NCBI RefSeq assembly: GCF_016722785.1
Contig: NZ_JAEQNE010000001.1
Location: 1,426,001-1,490,000, forward strand
Source: Ramlibacter monticola
GTDB lineage: Bacteria > Pseudomonadota > Gammaproteobacteria > Burkholderiales > Burkholderiaceae_C
Length of the DNA stretch: 64,000 nt
Direction of reading: 5' to 3'
Under the pieces are notes generated by a model. That model ran no database searches and had not been told where the DNA came from. It saw only the letters and a program-made list of their open reading frames with translations. Made by a program: the position numbers and the translations under genes. This document shows, one piece after another, positions 8,752-17,565 of this stretch (the first letter of the stretch is position 1; every line of letters starts with the position of its first letter).

Positions 8752-10089
8752 ATGGCAGCCGTCGTCCGCCCCGCAGCCACCCCCGCCGCGCAGCGCCACT
8801 TGCATCCCGAACTGGAAACCATGCCGCGCGAGCAGCTGCGCGCGCTGCAGCTGCGCCGGCTGCGCGACACGGTCGAGAACGCGTATGCCAACGTCGCCCC
8901 GGTGCGCCGCCGCATGGAAGCGGCCGGCGTGCGCGGCGGCGACCTGCGCAGCGTGGACGACGTGGCCCTGCTGCCCTTCACCGTCAAGACGGACATGCGC
9001 GACCACTACCCCTTCGGCCTGTTCGCGCGGCCGCCGGAGCAGCTCGCCCGGCTGCACGCCTCGTCCGGCACGACGGGCAAGCCCACCGTCGTCGGCTACA
9101 CCGCACAGGACCTGGACCAGTGGGCCGACCTGATGGCCCGCTCCTACTACGCCGCCGGCGCGCGGCCGGGCGACGTGGTGCACAACGCCTACGGCTACGG
9201 CCTGTTCACCGGCGGCCTGGGCGCGCACTACGGCGCCGAGCGCCTGGGGGCGGTCGTGGTGCCGGTCTCGGGCGGCGCCACCGAGCGGCAGATCACCCTG
9301 ATGCAGGACTTCGGCGCCACCGTGCTCTGCTCCACGCCCTCGTATGCGCTGGCGCTGGCCGAGGCCGCCGAGCAGCAGGGCATCGACCTGCGCCAGGGCA
9401 AGCTGCGGATCGGGATGTTCGGCGCCGAGCCCTGGAGCGCGGCGATGCGCACCGAGATCGAGGCCCGCATCGGCCTCAAGGCGGTCGACGTCTACGGGCT
9501 CTCGGAGATCATGGGCCCCGGCGTGGCCTGCGAATGCGAATGCCGCGACGGCCTGCACGGCTGGGAGGACCACTTCCTGTTCGAGGTGATCGATCCCGAG
9601 ACCGGCAAGCCGGTGCCCGAGGGCCAGGTCGGCGAGCTGGTGATCACCACGCTGACCAAGCAGGCCCTGCCGATGATCCGCTACCGCACGCGCGACATGA
9701 CGCGGATCACCACCGAGCCCTGCGACTGCGGCCGCACGCACGCGCGCATCCTGCGCATCACCGGCCGCAACGACGACATGCTGATCATCCGCGGCGTCAA
9801 CGTCTATCCCTCGCACATCGAGGCGGTCATCGTGGGGCGGCCGCAGCTCACGCCCCACTACCAGCTGGTCGTCACGCGCGAAGGCATCCTGGACGAGGTG
9901 GCGATCGAGATCGAGGCCCAGCCGGGCGTGGCCGCCGACAGCTACACCGCACTCGGGCGCGAGCTGATCCACGCAGTGAAGGTGCAGTGCGGGATCAGCA
10001 CCCGGGTCAAGGTCCTGGAGCCGGGCGCGGTCGCCCGCTCGCAAGGCAAGGCCGTGCGCGTGCGCGACCTGCGGCCGAAGGTGCTCTGA
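8752..10089 (+). CDS. padJ: Phenylacetate-CoA ligase-type aryl-CoA synthetase (PaaK/PadJ family)
   Basis: The 445-residue adenylate-forming enzyme has the PaaK pattern: P-loop LHASSGTTGKPTVVGYT, GYGLFTGGLGAHYGAE, adenylation motif DVYGLSEIMGPGVACEC, PMIRYRTRD, and the C-terminal hinge GRNDDMLIIRGVNVYPS. It activates phenylacetate or 4-hydroxyphenylacetate with ATP and CoA. AAGGAG immediately upstream favours the ATG at 8752 over the GTG at 8746. No second ligase of this family lies in the window, so this copy could supply both the Pad and Paa routes. The symbol follows the pad cluster context; paaK would also be defensible. Confidence 0.85.
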   Translation: MAAVVRPAATPAAQRHLHPELETMPREQLRALQLRRLRDTVENAYANVAPVRRRMEAAGVRGGDLRSVDDVALLPFTVKTDMRDHYPFGLFARPPEQLARLHASSGTTGKPTVVGYTAQDLDQWADLMARSYYAAGARPGDVVHNAYGYGLFTGGLGAHYGAERLGAVVVPVSGGATERQITLMQDFGATVLCSTPSYALALAEAAEQQGIDLRQGKLRIGMFGAEPWSAAMRTEIEARIGLKAVDVYGLSEIMGPGVACECECRDGLHGWEDHFLFEVIDPETGKPVPEGQVGELVITTLTKQALPMIRYRTRDMTRITTEPCDCGRTHARILRITGRNDDMLIIRGVNVYPSHIEAVIVGRPQLTPHYQLVVTREGILDEVAIEIEAQPGVAADSYTALGRELIHAVKVQCGISTRVKVLEPGAVARSQGKAVRVRDLRPKVL

Positions 10090-10090
10090 A

Positions 10091-10567
10091 ATGGCCAAGC
10101 GTCTGCTCACTCTGCAGGTCAACGGCCGCGAGCACACCGTCGCCGCCGCCGACGGCGCGCTGCTGATCGAAGTGCTGCGCGACATCCTGCAGCTCACCGG
10201 CACCAAGCAGGGCTGCGACGGCGGCGAATGCGGCGCCTGCACCGTGCTCGTCGACGACCGGCCGCGCCTGGCCTGCTCGACCCTGGCCGTCCAGGTCGAG
10301 GGCAAGCGCGTCGAGACGGTCGAAGGCCTGGCCCGGCACGGGCGCCTGTCGCGCGTGCAGCAGGCGTTCCACGACAAGCTGGGCGCGCAATGCGGCTTCT
10401 GCACGCCGGGCATGGTGATGGCGGCTGAAGGCCTTCTGCGCGGCAATCCGAACCCGTCGGTCGACGAGATCAAGACGGCGCTGGCCGGCAACCTGTGCCG
10501 TTGCACCGGCTACGTGAAGATCGTCGAGTCGGTGCAGGCGGCCGCCGCCGCGGAGGACGCGCGATGA
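10091..10567 (+). CDS. hcrC: 4-hydroxybenzoyl-CoA reductase gamma subunit (2Fe-2S)
   Basis: The 158-residue small subunit of a xanthine-oxidase-family enzyme has a plant-type cluster with cysteines at 42, 47, 50 and 62 ([12 protein letters not shown]) and a second cluster with cysteines at 101, 104, 136 and 138 (CGFCTPGM ... LCRCTGY). Alone it could belong to several molybdenum hydroxylases, but the adjacent medium subunit has the 4Fe-4S loop diagnostic of 4-hydroxybenzoyl-CoA reductase. It starts 1 bp after the ligase and overlaps hcrA by ATGA. Confidence 0.9.
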   Translation: MAKRLLTLQVNGREHTVAAADGALLIEVLRDILQLTGTKQGCDGGECGACTVLVDDRPRLACSTLAVQVEGKRVETVEGLARHGRLSRVQQAFHDKLGAQCGFCTPGMVMAAEGLLRGNPNPSVDEIKTALAGNLCRCTGYVKIVESVQAAAAAEDAR

Positions 10568-12897
10568 TGACCCCTCGCATGACCCGCGCCGGCGGCATCG
10601 GCGTGCGCACGCCGCTGATCGACGGCATCGACAAGGTCACCGGCCGCGCCAGGTACACGGCCGACATTGCGGCGCCCGGCGCGCTGGTCGGGCGCATCCT
10701 GCGCAGCCCGCATCCGCACGCGCTGATCGTCTCCATCGACACCCGCGCCGCGCAGGCGCTCGAGGGCGTGCACGCGGTGTGCACCGGGGAGGACACGCCG
10801 GTGCCCTTCGGCGTGCTGCCGATCGCCGAGAACGAGTACCCGCTGGCGCGCGGCAAGGTGCGCTACCGCGGCGACCCGGTGGCCGCGGTGGCGGCGGTCG
10901 ACGAGGCGACCGCCGAGCGCGCGCTGGCGCTGATCGAGGTCCAGTACGAAGTGCTGCCGGCGATGATCACGACCAAGGCGGCGATGAAGGCCGGCGCGGT
11001 CGCCATCCACGCCGACAAGGCGAACAACGTGCTGCGCGAGGTGCACGCCGAGTTCGGCGACACCGCCGCCGGCTTCGCCGCCGCGGACCTGGTGCGCGAG
11101 AAGACCTTCACCTTCGCCGAGGTCAACCACGCGCACATGGAGCCCAACGCCACGCTGGCCGAGTACGACATCGAGCGCGACGGCGTGACGCTGCACACCA
11201 CGACGCAGGTGCCTTACTACGTGCACCTCAAGGTCGCGGCCTGCCTGCAGATCGAGGAGTCGCAGGTGCGCGTGATCAAGCCGTTCCTCGGCGGCGGCTT
11301 CGGCGCGCGCACCGAGTGCCTGAGTTTCGAGATCATCGCCGCGCTGCTGGCGCGCAAGGCGCGCGGCACCGTGCGCCTGCTGCAGACGCGCGAGGAGACC
11401 TTCATTTCGCACCGCGGCCGGCCGTGGACGCTGGTGAAGATGAAGATCGGCCTGCAGCGCGACGGCCGCATCACCGCGCTCGCGCTCGAGGCGACGCAGG
11501 CCGGCGGCGCCTACGCCGGCTACGGGATCATCACGATCCTCTACACCGGGGCGCTGATGCACGGCCTCTACGACATCCCGGCGATCAAGCACGACGCCTG
11601 GCGCGTCTACACCAACACGCCGCCGTGCGGCGCGATGCGCGGTCACGGCACGGTGGACACGCGCGCCGCTTTCGAGGCGCTGCTCACCGAGATGGCCGCC
11701 GAGCTCGGCCTCGATGCGCTGGCCGTGCGGCAGAAGAACCTGCTGCCGCAGATCCCCTACCGCACGATGTACGCGCAGAACGTGCTCAGCTACGGCCTGC
11801 CCGAGTGCCTGGAAAAGGTGAAGTCGGCATCCGGCTGGAACGAGCGCAAGGGCCGGATGCCCAAGGGCCGCGGCCTCGGGATGGCTTGCTCGCACTTCGT
11901 CTCCGGCACGTCGACGCCCAAGCACTGGACCGGCGAGCCGCATGCCACGGTGCAACTGCGGCTCGACTTCGACGGCGGCGTGACGCTGTTCACCGGTGCC
12001 GCCGACATCGGACAAGGCTCGAGCACGATGGCCGCGCAGTGCTCCGCCGAGGTGCTCGACATCAGGCTGGAGCGCATCCGCGTCATCTCGTCCGACAGCG
12101 CCGTGACGCCCAAGGACAACGGAAGCTATTCGTCGCGCGTGACCTTCATGGTCGGCCGCGCGTCGATCGCCGCGGCCATCGAGCTGAGGGCGCTGCTGGT
12201 GAAGGCCGCCGCCGGCCGGCTCAAGGCCGACGAGGCCGACATCGAGGTGCGCGACGAGGTGTTCTGCGTGCGCGGCAGCGACCAGGCCGGCCTGACCTGG
12301 ATCGAGGCGGTGCGCGCGGCCATGGTCGACACCGGCGCCGTCACGGTCAAGGGCACCTACACCTGCCCGATCGAGTTCCAGGGCGACAAGAAGATCCGCG
12401 GCAGCGCGATCGGCGCCACCATGGGCTTTTGCTACGCGGCGCAGGTGGTCGAGGCCTCGGTCGACGAGCTCACCGGCAAGGTCACGGCGCACAAGGTGTG
12501 GGTGGCTGTGGACGTCGGGCGTGCGCTCAACCCGCTGGCCGTCGAAGGCCAGGCGCAGGGCGGCGTGTGGATGGGCCTGGGCCAGGCGCTGTCGGAGGCG
12601 ACTGACTACGACGCCGGCCGCATGATGCACGGCAACCTGCTCGACTACCGCGTGCCAACGATGGCCGAGAGCCCGGACATCGAGGTCATCATCGTCGAGA
12701 GCGTCGATCCGAACGGGCCGTTCGGCGCCAAGGAGGCGTCCGAAGGCATGCTTGCTGGCATCCTGCCGGCGCTGCGCGAGGCGGTACAGGAGGCCGCAGG
12801 CGTGAGCTGCGACGAGTTTCCGCTCAGCCCCGACCGCATCGTCGAACTGCTGGACAAGGCAGAGGCGGCGCGCAGCGCCAAGGGGGCGAACACATGA
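10564..12897 (+). CDS. hcrA: 4-hydroxybenzoyl-CoA reductase alpha subunit (molybdenum)
   Basis: The 777-residue molybdenum-binding large subunit contains the family patterns [44 protein letters not shown] and the C-terminal [15 protein letters not shown], whose glutamate is the catalytic base region of the family. It reductively removes the ring hydroxyl of 4-hydroxybenzoyl-CoA to give benzoyl-CoA. Length is close to the roughly 770 residues of the Thauera enzyme. The first of two tandem ATGs (10564, 10567) overlaps the hcrC stop. It overlaps hcrB by 4 bp. Confidence 0.9.
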   Translation: MMTPRMTRAGGIGVRTPLIDGIDKVTGRARYTADIAAPGALVGRILRSPHPHALIVSIDTRAAQALEGVHAVCTGEDTPVPFGVLPIAENEYPLARGKVRYRGDPVAAVAAVDEATAERALALIEVQYEVLPAMITTKAAMKAGAVAIHADKANNVLREVHAEFGDTAAGFAAADLVREKTFTFAEVNHAHMEPNATLAEYDIERDGVTLHTTTQVPYYVHLKVAACLQIEESQVRVIKPFLGGGFGARTECLSFEIIAALLARKARGTVRLLQTREETFISHRGRPWTLVKMKIGLQRDGRITALALEATQAGGAYAGYGIITILYTGALMHGLYDIPAIKHDAWRVYTNTPPCGAMRGHGTVDTRAAFEALLTEMAAELGLDALAVRQKNLLPQIPYRTMYAQNVLSYGLPECLEKVKSASGWNERKGRMPKGRGLGMACSHFVSGTSTPKHWTGEPHATVQLRLDFDGGVTLFTGAADIGQGSSTMAAQCSAEVLDIRLERIRVISSDSAVTPKDNGSYSSRVTFMVGRASIAAAIELRALLVKAAAGRLKADEADIEVRDEVFCVRGSDQAGLTWIEAVRAAMVDTGAVTVKGTYTCPIEFQGDKKIRGSAIGATMGFCYAAQVVEASVDELTGKVTAHKVWVAVDVGRALNPLAVEGQAQGGVWMGLGQALSEATDYDAGRMMHGNLLDYRVPTMAESPDIEVIIVESVDPNGPFGAKEASEGMLAGILPALREAVQEAAGVSCDEFPLSPDRIVELLDKAEAARSAKGANT

Positions 12898-13868
12898 ACG
12901 CGCTGCACGAACTGCGCACCTTGCGCCCGACCACCGTCGACGAGGCGTCGCGCGCTCTGGCCGAAGACGGGGCGCGGGCGCTGGCCGGCGGCACCGACCT
13001 GCTGCCCAACCTGCGCCGCGGCCTCGGCACGCCGCGCGTGCTGGTCGACCTGACGGCCGTGGCCGCGCTCGACGCCATCGCCGTGCAGGCCGACGGCTCC
13101 CTGCGCCTGGGCGCCGCGGCGACGCTGGCCGCGCTGGCCGGCCATGCCGAGGTGCGCGCCCGCTGGCCGGCGCTGGCGACGGCGGCCAGCCTGGTCGCCG
13201 GCCCGACGCACCGCGAGGCCGCCACGCTCGGCGGCAACCTGTGCCAGGACACGCGCTGCGTGTTCTACAACCAGAGCGAATGGTGGCGCGCCGGGAACGG
13301 CTACTGCCTCAAGCACCGCGGCGACAAGTGCCACGTCGTCGTCAAGAGCGACCGCTGCTATGCCACTTACCACGGCGACGTGGCGCCGGCGCTGATCGCG
13401 CTCGACGCGAGCGCCGAGATCGTCGGCCCCGGCGGGGCGCGCACGCAGCCGGTGGCGGCGCTGTTCGTCGAGGACGGCAAGCGCCGCCTGACTCTGGAGC
13501 CAGGCGAGTGGCTGGCCGCCGTCGTCGTGCCGCCGGCCGCCGGCTGGCGCGCCGATTACGCCAAGGCGCGGGTGCGCGACGCCGTCGACTTCCCGCTGGC
13601 CGGCGCCGCGGTGGCGCTGCACCGCGACGGCGACCGGCTGGCCGGCCTGCGCGTGGCCATCACCGGCACCAACTCGGCGCCGCTGGTCGTGCCGACGGAG
13701 GGCGTGGTCGGCCGGCCGTGGGACGATGAGGCCACGAAGTCGCTCGCCAAGGCGGTGCAGGCCACGAGCAACGTCCTGGCGACCACCGTCGCGCCGGTGA
13801 AGTACCGGCGCCGCATGATGCAGGCCCTGGTGCGCCGGCTCGTCGACGAGCTCTGGACCGGGGCCTGA
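12894..13868 (+). CDS. hcrB: 4-hydroxybenzoyl-CoA reductase beta subunit (FAD and extra 4Fe-4S cluster)
   Basis: The 324-residue FAD-binding medium subunit has [10 protein letters not shown] and [13 protein letters not shown]. Relative to xanthine dehydrogenase it carries an inserted loop with cysteines at 122, 138, 146 and 155 (RCVFYN ... GYCLKH ... DKCHVV ... DRCYATY). As I recall, the Thauera aromatica enzyme binds its [4Fe-4S] cluster through cysteines with these same numbers, so the assignment is strong. The cluster lets electrons run from a low-potential ferredoxin towards the molybdenum site, making this a reductase. The enzyme is normally an anaerobic one. Confidence 0.94.
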   Translation: MNALHELRTLRPTTVDEASRALAEDGARALAGGTDLLPNLRRGLGTPRVLVDLTAVAALDAIAVQADGSLRLGAAATLAALAGHAEVRARWPALATAASLVAGPTHREAATLGGNLCQDTRCVFYNQSEWWRAGNGYCLKHRGDKCHVVVKSDRCYATYHGDVAPALIALDASAEIVGPGGARTQPVAALFVEDGKRRLTLEPGEWLAAVVVPPAAGWRADYAKARVRDAVDFPLAGAAVALHRDGDRLAGLRVAITGTNSAPLVVPTEGVVGRPWDDEATKSLAKAVQATSNVLATTVAPVKYRRRMMQALVRRLVDELWTGA

Positions 13869-13904
13869 AAGCAACGACCTGGGGAGTAAGGCGAAGGAGG
13901 CAGG

Positions 13905-14534
13905 ATGGAGAGAGCAGAGCGCATCAACGCCGCGGCCCTGCTGCTGGCGCGCGGCTCCACGCCGCGGCCGGCACTCGTCTGCGGCCAGCGCAGCGTGTCC
14001 TACGGCGAGCTGCGCAGGATGGTGGCGCGGGCCGCCAGCGCCTGGCATGCGCGCGGCGTCGAAGCCGGCGAAGTGGTCATGCTCCGCGGCGACCACGGCA
14101 TGGACCACGCGATCGCCTTCCTCGGTGCGATGTGGGCCGGCGCCGTCCCCGTCCCGATGCGCGCGCCGCTGCCGCACGAGGGCGAGGAAGGCGCCGCTGC
14201 GGTGGAATTCGCGCTCGACGGTTCGCGCGCGCACGCCGGGGTGGTCAATGGCAACGGCGCGACGCGCTGGACGCCCTGGACGGCGGACCTGCGCGACATG
14301 GTTCCCGCCCCGGAACGGCCTTGCGACCCGCTGGCGCCCGCCTGCTGGACCGAGCCGCGCGTCTGGAGCGGCGGCCGCGCGCGCGTGCTGCCGCACCGCT
14401 TCGCGCTCACGCTCAGCTCCCAGCCCGGCGTGCTGGCGCTCACGCCCGCGCGCACGATGCTCGGAATGCTGCGGGCCCTGCGGCGCGGCACCACCGTGAT
14501 CCTGCAGGCGGACGCGCCGCGCGTGCCCTCATGA
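13905..14534 (+). CDS. Degenerate AMP-binding (ANL) protein fragment
   Basis: The 209-residue protein resembles the first third of benzoate-CoA-ligase-like enzymes: SVSYGELRRMVARAASAWHARGVEAG and AIAFLGAMWAGAVPVPM. It then diverges: the P-loop expected near residue 140 (SSGSTGxPKG) is replaced by PACWTEPRVWSGGRARVLPH. The protein ends before the adenylation core and C-terminal domain. Catalysis as a CoA ligase is therefore unlikely. Yet the frame is open, has a good AAGGAGG site and is ATGA-coupled to the next gene, so it is probably expressed. It could be a decayed ligase or a repurposed substrate-binding fragment. Confidence 0.6.
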   Translation: MERAERINAAALLLARGSTPRPALVCGQRSVSYGELRRMVARAASAWHARGVEAGEVVMLRGDHGMDHAIAFLGAMWAGAVPVPMRAPLPHEGEEGAAAVEFALDGSRAHAGVVNGNGATRWTPWTADLRDMVPAPERPCDPLAPACWTEPRVWSGGRARVLPHRFALTLSSQPGVLALTPARTMLGMLRALRRGTTVILQADAPRVPS

Positions 14535-14788
14535 GCGACGCCCCGGCCGCGCGCGAGTGGATGGAGGACGGCCTCGCGCACATCGACGTGCGCGGCCTGC
14601 CGCCGCCGCAGCCCCTGGTCGCCATCCTGCGGCGCGTGCACACGCTGGCGGCGCAGGAGGCCCTGGTGGTGCATCACGACCGCGAGCCGATGCTGCTGTA
14701 TCCCGAGCTGGCCGAGATCGGCTGGGAAGCCGAGCGCATCGCCGCGCCCGCGGGCGAGGTGCGGCTGCGCCTGAAGGCCATCGCATGA
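14531..14788 (+). CDS. DUF2249 domain protein
   Basis: The 85-residue protein matches the small DUF2249 pattern (HIDVRGLPPPQPLVAILRRV ... LVVHHDREPMLLYPEL), a TusA-like fold. DUF2249 proteins are often found next to hemerythrins and NO-related genes in denitrifiers, as here. The molecular role is unknown. It overlaps both neighbours by ATGA junctions. Confidence 0.75.
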   Translation: MSDAPAAREWMEDGLAHIDVRGLPPPQPLVAILRRVHTLAAQEALVVHHDREPMLLYPELAEIGWEAERIAAPAGEVRLRLKAIA

Positions 14789-16056
14789 GCGTGCCTGGAG
14801 CTTTCCTCGGCGGTGCCAGCGGGCGGCTGCTGCCGGCGGCCCTGCCCTTGCGCTTCTTCGGCGCCGCGGTCGCCTACCACGTGCTGGGCTGGCTGGTGCT
14901 GGCCTTCGCGCCCGGCGACTGGCTGGCCTTCCGCGGCGGCCTGGGCTGGCCGCTGGCGGCGCTGCACCTGTTCACGCTCGGCGTGCTGGGCATGACGGCG
15001 CTCGGCGCGGCGGCGCAACTGCTGCCGGTGGCGACGCGGCAGTCCCCGGTGGGAGACCGCGCCCTGGCGTGGATCTGGCGCCTGTACACGCCGGGCGTGG
15101 CCCTGCTGGCGCTGGGCATGGGCTTCGCGCAGCCGCCGCTGCTGGCGCTCGGCGGCTGCGCGGTGGCGCTGGCGCTGGCGACCTGGGCCGCGCTCGCGGC
15201 GAAACACCTGCGCGGCGCGCGCGGCATGCCGGGCGTGTGCGCCCATGCCTGGTCGGCGCTGGTCTCGCTGTTCCTGCTGCTGGCCAGCGCGCTGCTGCTG
15301 GCCGGGGCGTGGCTCGGATGGCCGGTGCCCGGTCGCCAGCTGACGTTGCCGCTGCACCTCCTGTTCGCGCCCTTCGGCTTCATGGGGCTGCTGGCGCTGG
15401 GCCTGTCCTACCTGCTGGTGCCCATGTTCGCCCTCTCGCAGCCGCCGCGCGAGGGCACGCAGCTGGCTTCGTGCGCACTGATGGTGACGGCCCTGCTGCT
15501 GGCGGCCGGCGCCGCGTGCGGGCTGCTGCCGCCGCTGGCGCGCGCCCTCGCCTGGGCCCTCGGCAGCACCGGCGTGCTGCTGCACCTGCACCTGATGCGC
15601 CGCGCGCTCGCCACCGGCATGCGCAAGGAACTGGGTCGCTCCTTCGTGCTGTTGAAGGTGAGCTGGTGCGCGCTGCTGGCGACGCTCGTGCTCGCCGCCG
15701 TGCTGTGGAGCGGCATCCCGCTGCCGCGCGCGGAACCCGCGTTCGCCTTCGCCATGATCGCGTGGCTGCTCACCTTCCTGCTGGGGATCCTGCAGCGCAT
15801 CCTGCCCTTCCTCGGCGCGCTGCATGCGGCGGCGGGCAAGCGGCGCGGGCCCACCGCCTCCATGCTCACGCACGAGAAGGCGCTGAAGGTGCACTTCGGC
15901 TGCCACCTCGCCGCGCTCGCGGGATGCGCGCTCGCGCTCGCGCTGGACGCCGGCTGGCTGGCGCGACTGGCCGCCCTCGCCGGCCTGGGCGGGGCGGCCG
16001 CCTTCGCCTTCTTCCACGTCCATCTGCTGCGCAAGCTGCGCGCGGCGGGTGTTTGA
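14785..16056 (+). CDS. Polytopic membrane protein, NnrS/haem-copper-oxidase-subunit-I-like
   Basis: The 423-residue protein has roughly twelve hydrophobic segments and several intramembrane histidines, for example AAVAYHVLGWL, AALHLFTLGVLG, HLHLMRRAL and VHFGCHLAAL. This layout resembles proteins annotated as NnrS-like or cytochrome-oxidase-subunit-I-like that accompany DUF2249 and hemerythrin genes. A role in NO or haem chemistry at the membrane is inferred from context. The ATG at 14785 overlaps the DUF2249 stop. Confidence 0.6.
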   Translation: MSVPGAFLGGASGRLLPAALPLRFFGAAVAYHVLGWLVLAFAPGDWLAFRGGLGWPLAALHLFTLGVLGMTALGAAAQLLPVATRQSPVGDRALAWIWRLYTPGVALLALGMGFAQPPLLALGGCAVALALATWAALAAKHLRGARGMPGVCAHAWSALVSLFLLLASALLLAGAWLGWPVPGRQLTLPLHLLFAPFGFMGLLALGLSYLLVPMFALSQPPREGTQLASCALMVTALLLAAGAACGLLPPLARALAWALGSTGVLLHLHLMRRALATGMRKELGRSFVLLKVSWCALLATLVLAAVLWSGIPLPRAEPAFAFAMIAWLLTFLLGILQRILPFLGALHAAAGKRRGPTASMLTHEKALKVHFGCHLAALAGCALALALDAGWLARLAALAGLGGAAAFAFFHVHLLRKLRAAGV

Positions 16057-16123
16057 GGTGGCGCAAGCCGCAGTGCCTGCATCCCGGTAACTTTGACGAA
16101 CGACAGCGCAAGGAGACAGCACC

Positions 16124-16603
16124 ATGACCACGCAAACCGGGCGCATGCTCGACGAGGAGCACCGCAGGAATCTCGACCTCCTGGAACGCATGGAGCGCGC
16201 CATCGCCGGCGCGCCGGCGGCGACGCCTGAACTGCGCCAGCTGCTGGACGCGTTCGCGCGCAGCATGGAGGTGGACATCGGCCGCCACTTCGAATTCGAG
16301 GAGCAGCAGCTGTTCCCGCGCCTCGCCGAGGCCGGCGACGGATCCATCGCGGCGCTGATGCGCGAGGAGCACGAGGCGATCCGCGAGGTGGCCGGGGAAC
16401 TGTTGCCGCTGGCGCGCGAAGTGGCGCAGGGCGTCGTCGACGAAGAGGCCTGGGACCGCCTGCGCCTCGGCACGCTGGAGCTGATCGAACGCCAGGTCTC
16501 GCACATCCAGAAGGAGACGATGGCGGTGCTGCCGCTGCTGGACGACCTGCTGGACCCCGACACCGACGGCGAGCTCGCGCTCGAATACGCCGCGACCGCC
16601 TGA
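16124..16603 (+). CDS. Hemerythrin domain protein
   Basis: The 159-residue four-helix protein has metal-ligand motifs of the hemerythrin HHE family: LDEEHRRNLDLLERM, HFEFEEQQLFPRL and REEHEAIREVAGELL, plus a later histidine in VSHIQKE. It probably binds a diiron centre for O2 or NO sensing or scavenging. It is the last gene of the long plus-strand run and is preceded by AAGGAGA. Confidence 0.82.
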   Translation: MTTQTGRMLDEEHRRNLDLLERMERAIAGAPAATPELRQLLDAFARSMEVDIGRHFEFEEQQLFPRLAEAGDGSIAALMREEHEAIREVAGELLPLAREVAQGVVDEEAWDRLRLGTLELIERQVSHIQKETMAVLPLLDDLLDPDTDGELALEYAATA

Positions 16604-16637
16604 TCCGCGCGGCGCCCCGCGCGCCGCCGTGAGGTGA

Positions 16638-16659
16638 GCCGATCGCCGCAGCGATCGGC
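16638..16659 (+). terminator. Possible hairpin terminator after the anaerobic aromatic operon
   Basis: A perfect 9-bp stem (GCCGATCGC / GCGATCGGC) with a CGCA loop lies 35 bp after the hemerythrin stop. A second GC-rich palindrome follows, but there is no T-run, so intrinsic termination is uncertain. The rest of the 16604-16876 gap shows no gene. Confidence 0.35.
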
Positions 16660-16876
16660 GCGGCCCCCCCGGGGCCGATCCCCTCCTGTCGCAGCAGTGA
16701 CACGGAAGGATGCGATGATCTCCCCGCCGGGGAATCCCGCCGCGGGGTGCCTGCCGAATGCTCATTCCGTCCAGCCCCAGCAGTGGCGCGGCTCGCGCCA
16801 CTTCCGCACCTTGTTTTCCACAGGCTCATCCACCGTTCCTGTGGGAATCCTCCTACGATTCGTTGCACTTCCGGCC

Positions 16877-17560
16877 ATGGACTCGCAGCCTCTTTCCGTG
16901 CTTCACGCCGACAGCGACCTGGTGGCCATTGACAAACCCGCCGGCCTGCTGGTGCATCCGAGCGGACTGGACGCGCGCGAGGAGCGCAGCGCCCTCAAGC
17001 TGCTGCGCGACCAGCGCGGCGAGTGGCTGTGGCCCCTGCACCGGCTGGACAAGGGCACGAGCGGCGTGCTGCTGTTCGCGCGCCACCAGGAGGGCGCGCG
17101 CGAATGGGGCCGTGCCTTCGAGGAGGGCCGCGTGGGCAAGCGCTACCTCGCACTGGTGCGCGGCTGGCCGCCGGAGCGCGGCGAGATCGACCAGCCGCTG
17201 GCCCGCGACCCGGAGCTGCCCTCGCAGGGCCAGGAACGCATCGCCGCCGTGACCCGCTTCGAGCGCCTGGCCTGCTTCGAATGGCCCTTCCGGGTCGATG
17301 CGCGGCACGCGACGAGCCGCTATGCGCTGGTGGCCGCGGAGCCGCTCACCGGACGCCGCCACCAGATCCGCCGCCACTTCAAGCACATCGCGCATCCGCT
17401 GGTGGGCGACACCACGCACGGCAAGGGCGCGCACAACCGGGCGGTGGCGCAGTGGCTGGGCACCGCGCGCCTGTGGCTGCATTGCGAGTGGATGGAGCTG
17501 CCGGGCCGCGCGCGCATAGTCGCGCCACCCGGGCCGGAGTGGGCCCGCCTGCTGGCCTGA
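16877..17560 (+). CDS. RNA pseudouridine synthase, RluA/TruC family
   Basis: The 227-residue protein has the catalytic HRLDKGTSG motif at 55-63 (Asp58 nucleophile), opens with LVAIDKPAGLLVHP and contains the RxHQIRRHFKHIAHP motif. It isomerises uridine to pseudouridine in tRNA or rRNA. The motif pattern is close to TruC (tRNA U65), but the target cannot be fixed from sequence. The ATG at 16877 is chosen because the conserved fold begins immediately after it. Confidence 0.85.
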   Translation: MDSQPLSVLHADSDLVAIDKPAGLLVHPSGLDAREERSALKLLRDQRGEWLWPLHRLDKGTSGVLLFARHQEGAREWGRAFEEGRVGKRYLALVRGWPPERGEIDQPLARDPELPSQGQERIAAVTRFERLACFEWPFRVDARHATSRYALVAAEPLTGRRHQIRRHFKHIAHPLVGDTTHGKGAHNRAVAQWLGTARLWLHCEWMELPGRARIVAPPGPEWARLLA

Positions 17561-17565
17561 CGTCG

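Noticed and set aside
10091..13868. Reading the three-subunit molybdenum enzyme as xanthine or carbon monoxide dehydrogenase.
   Set aside because: The medium subunit has the four-cysteine insertion and the cluster lies next to an aryl-CoA ligase, which fit 4-hydroxybenzoyl-CoA reductase.
16090..16110. A possible FNR box (TTTGACGAACGACAG) ahead of the hemerythrin gene.
   Set aside because: Only the left half-site resembles TTGAT; the right half does not match ATCAA.
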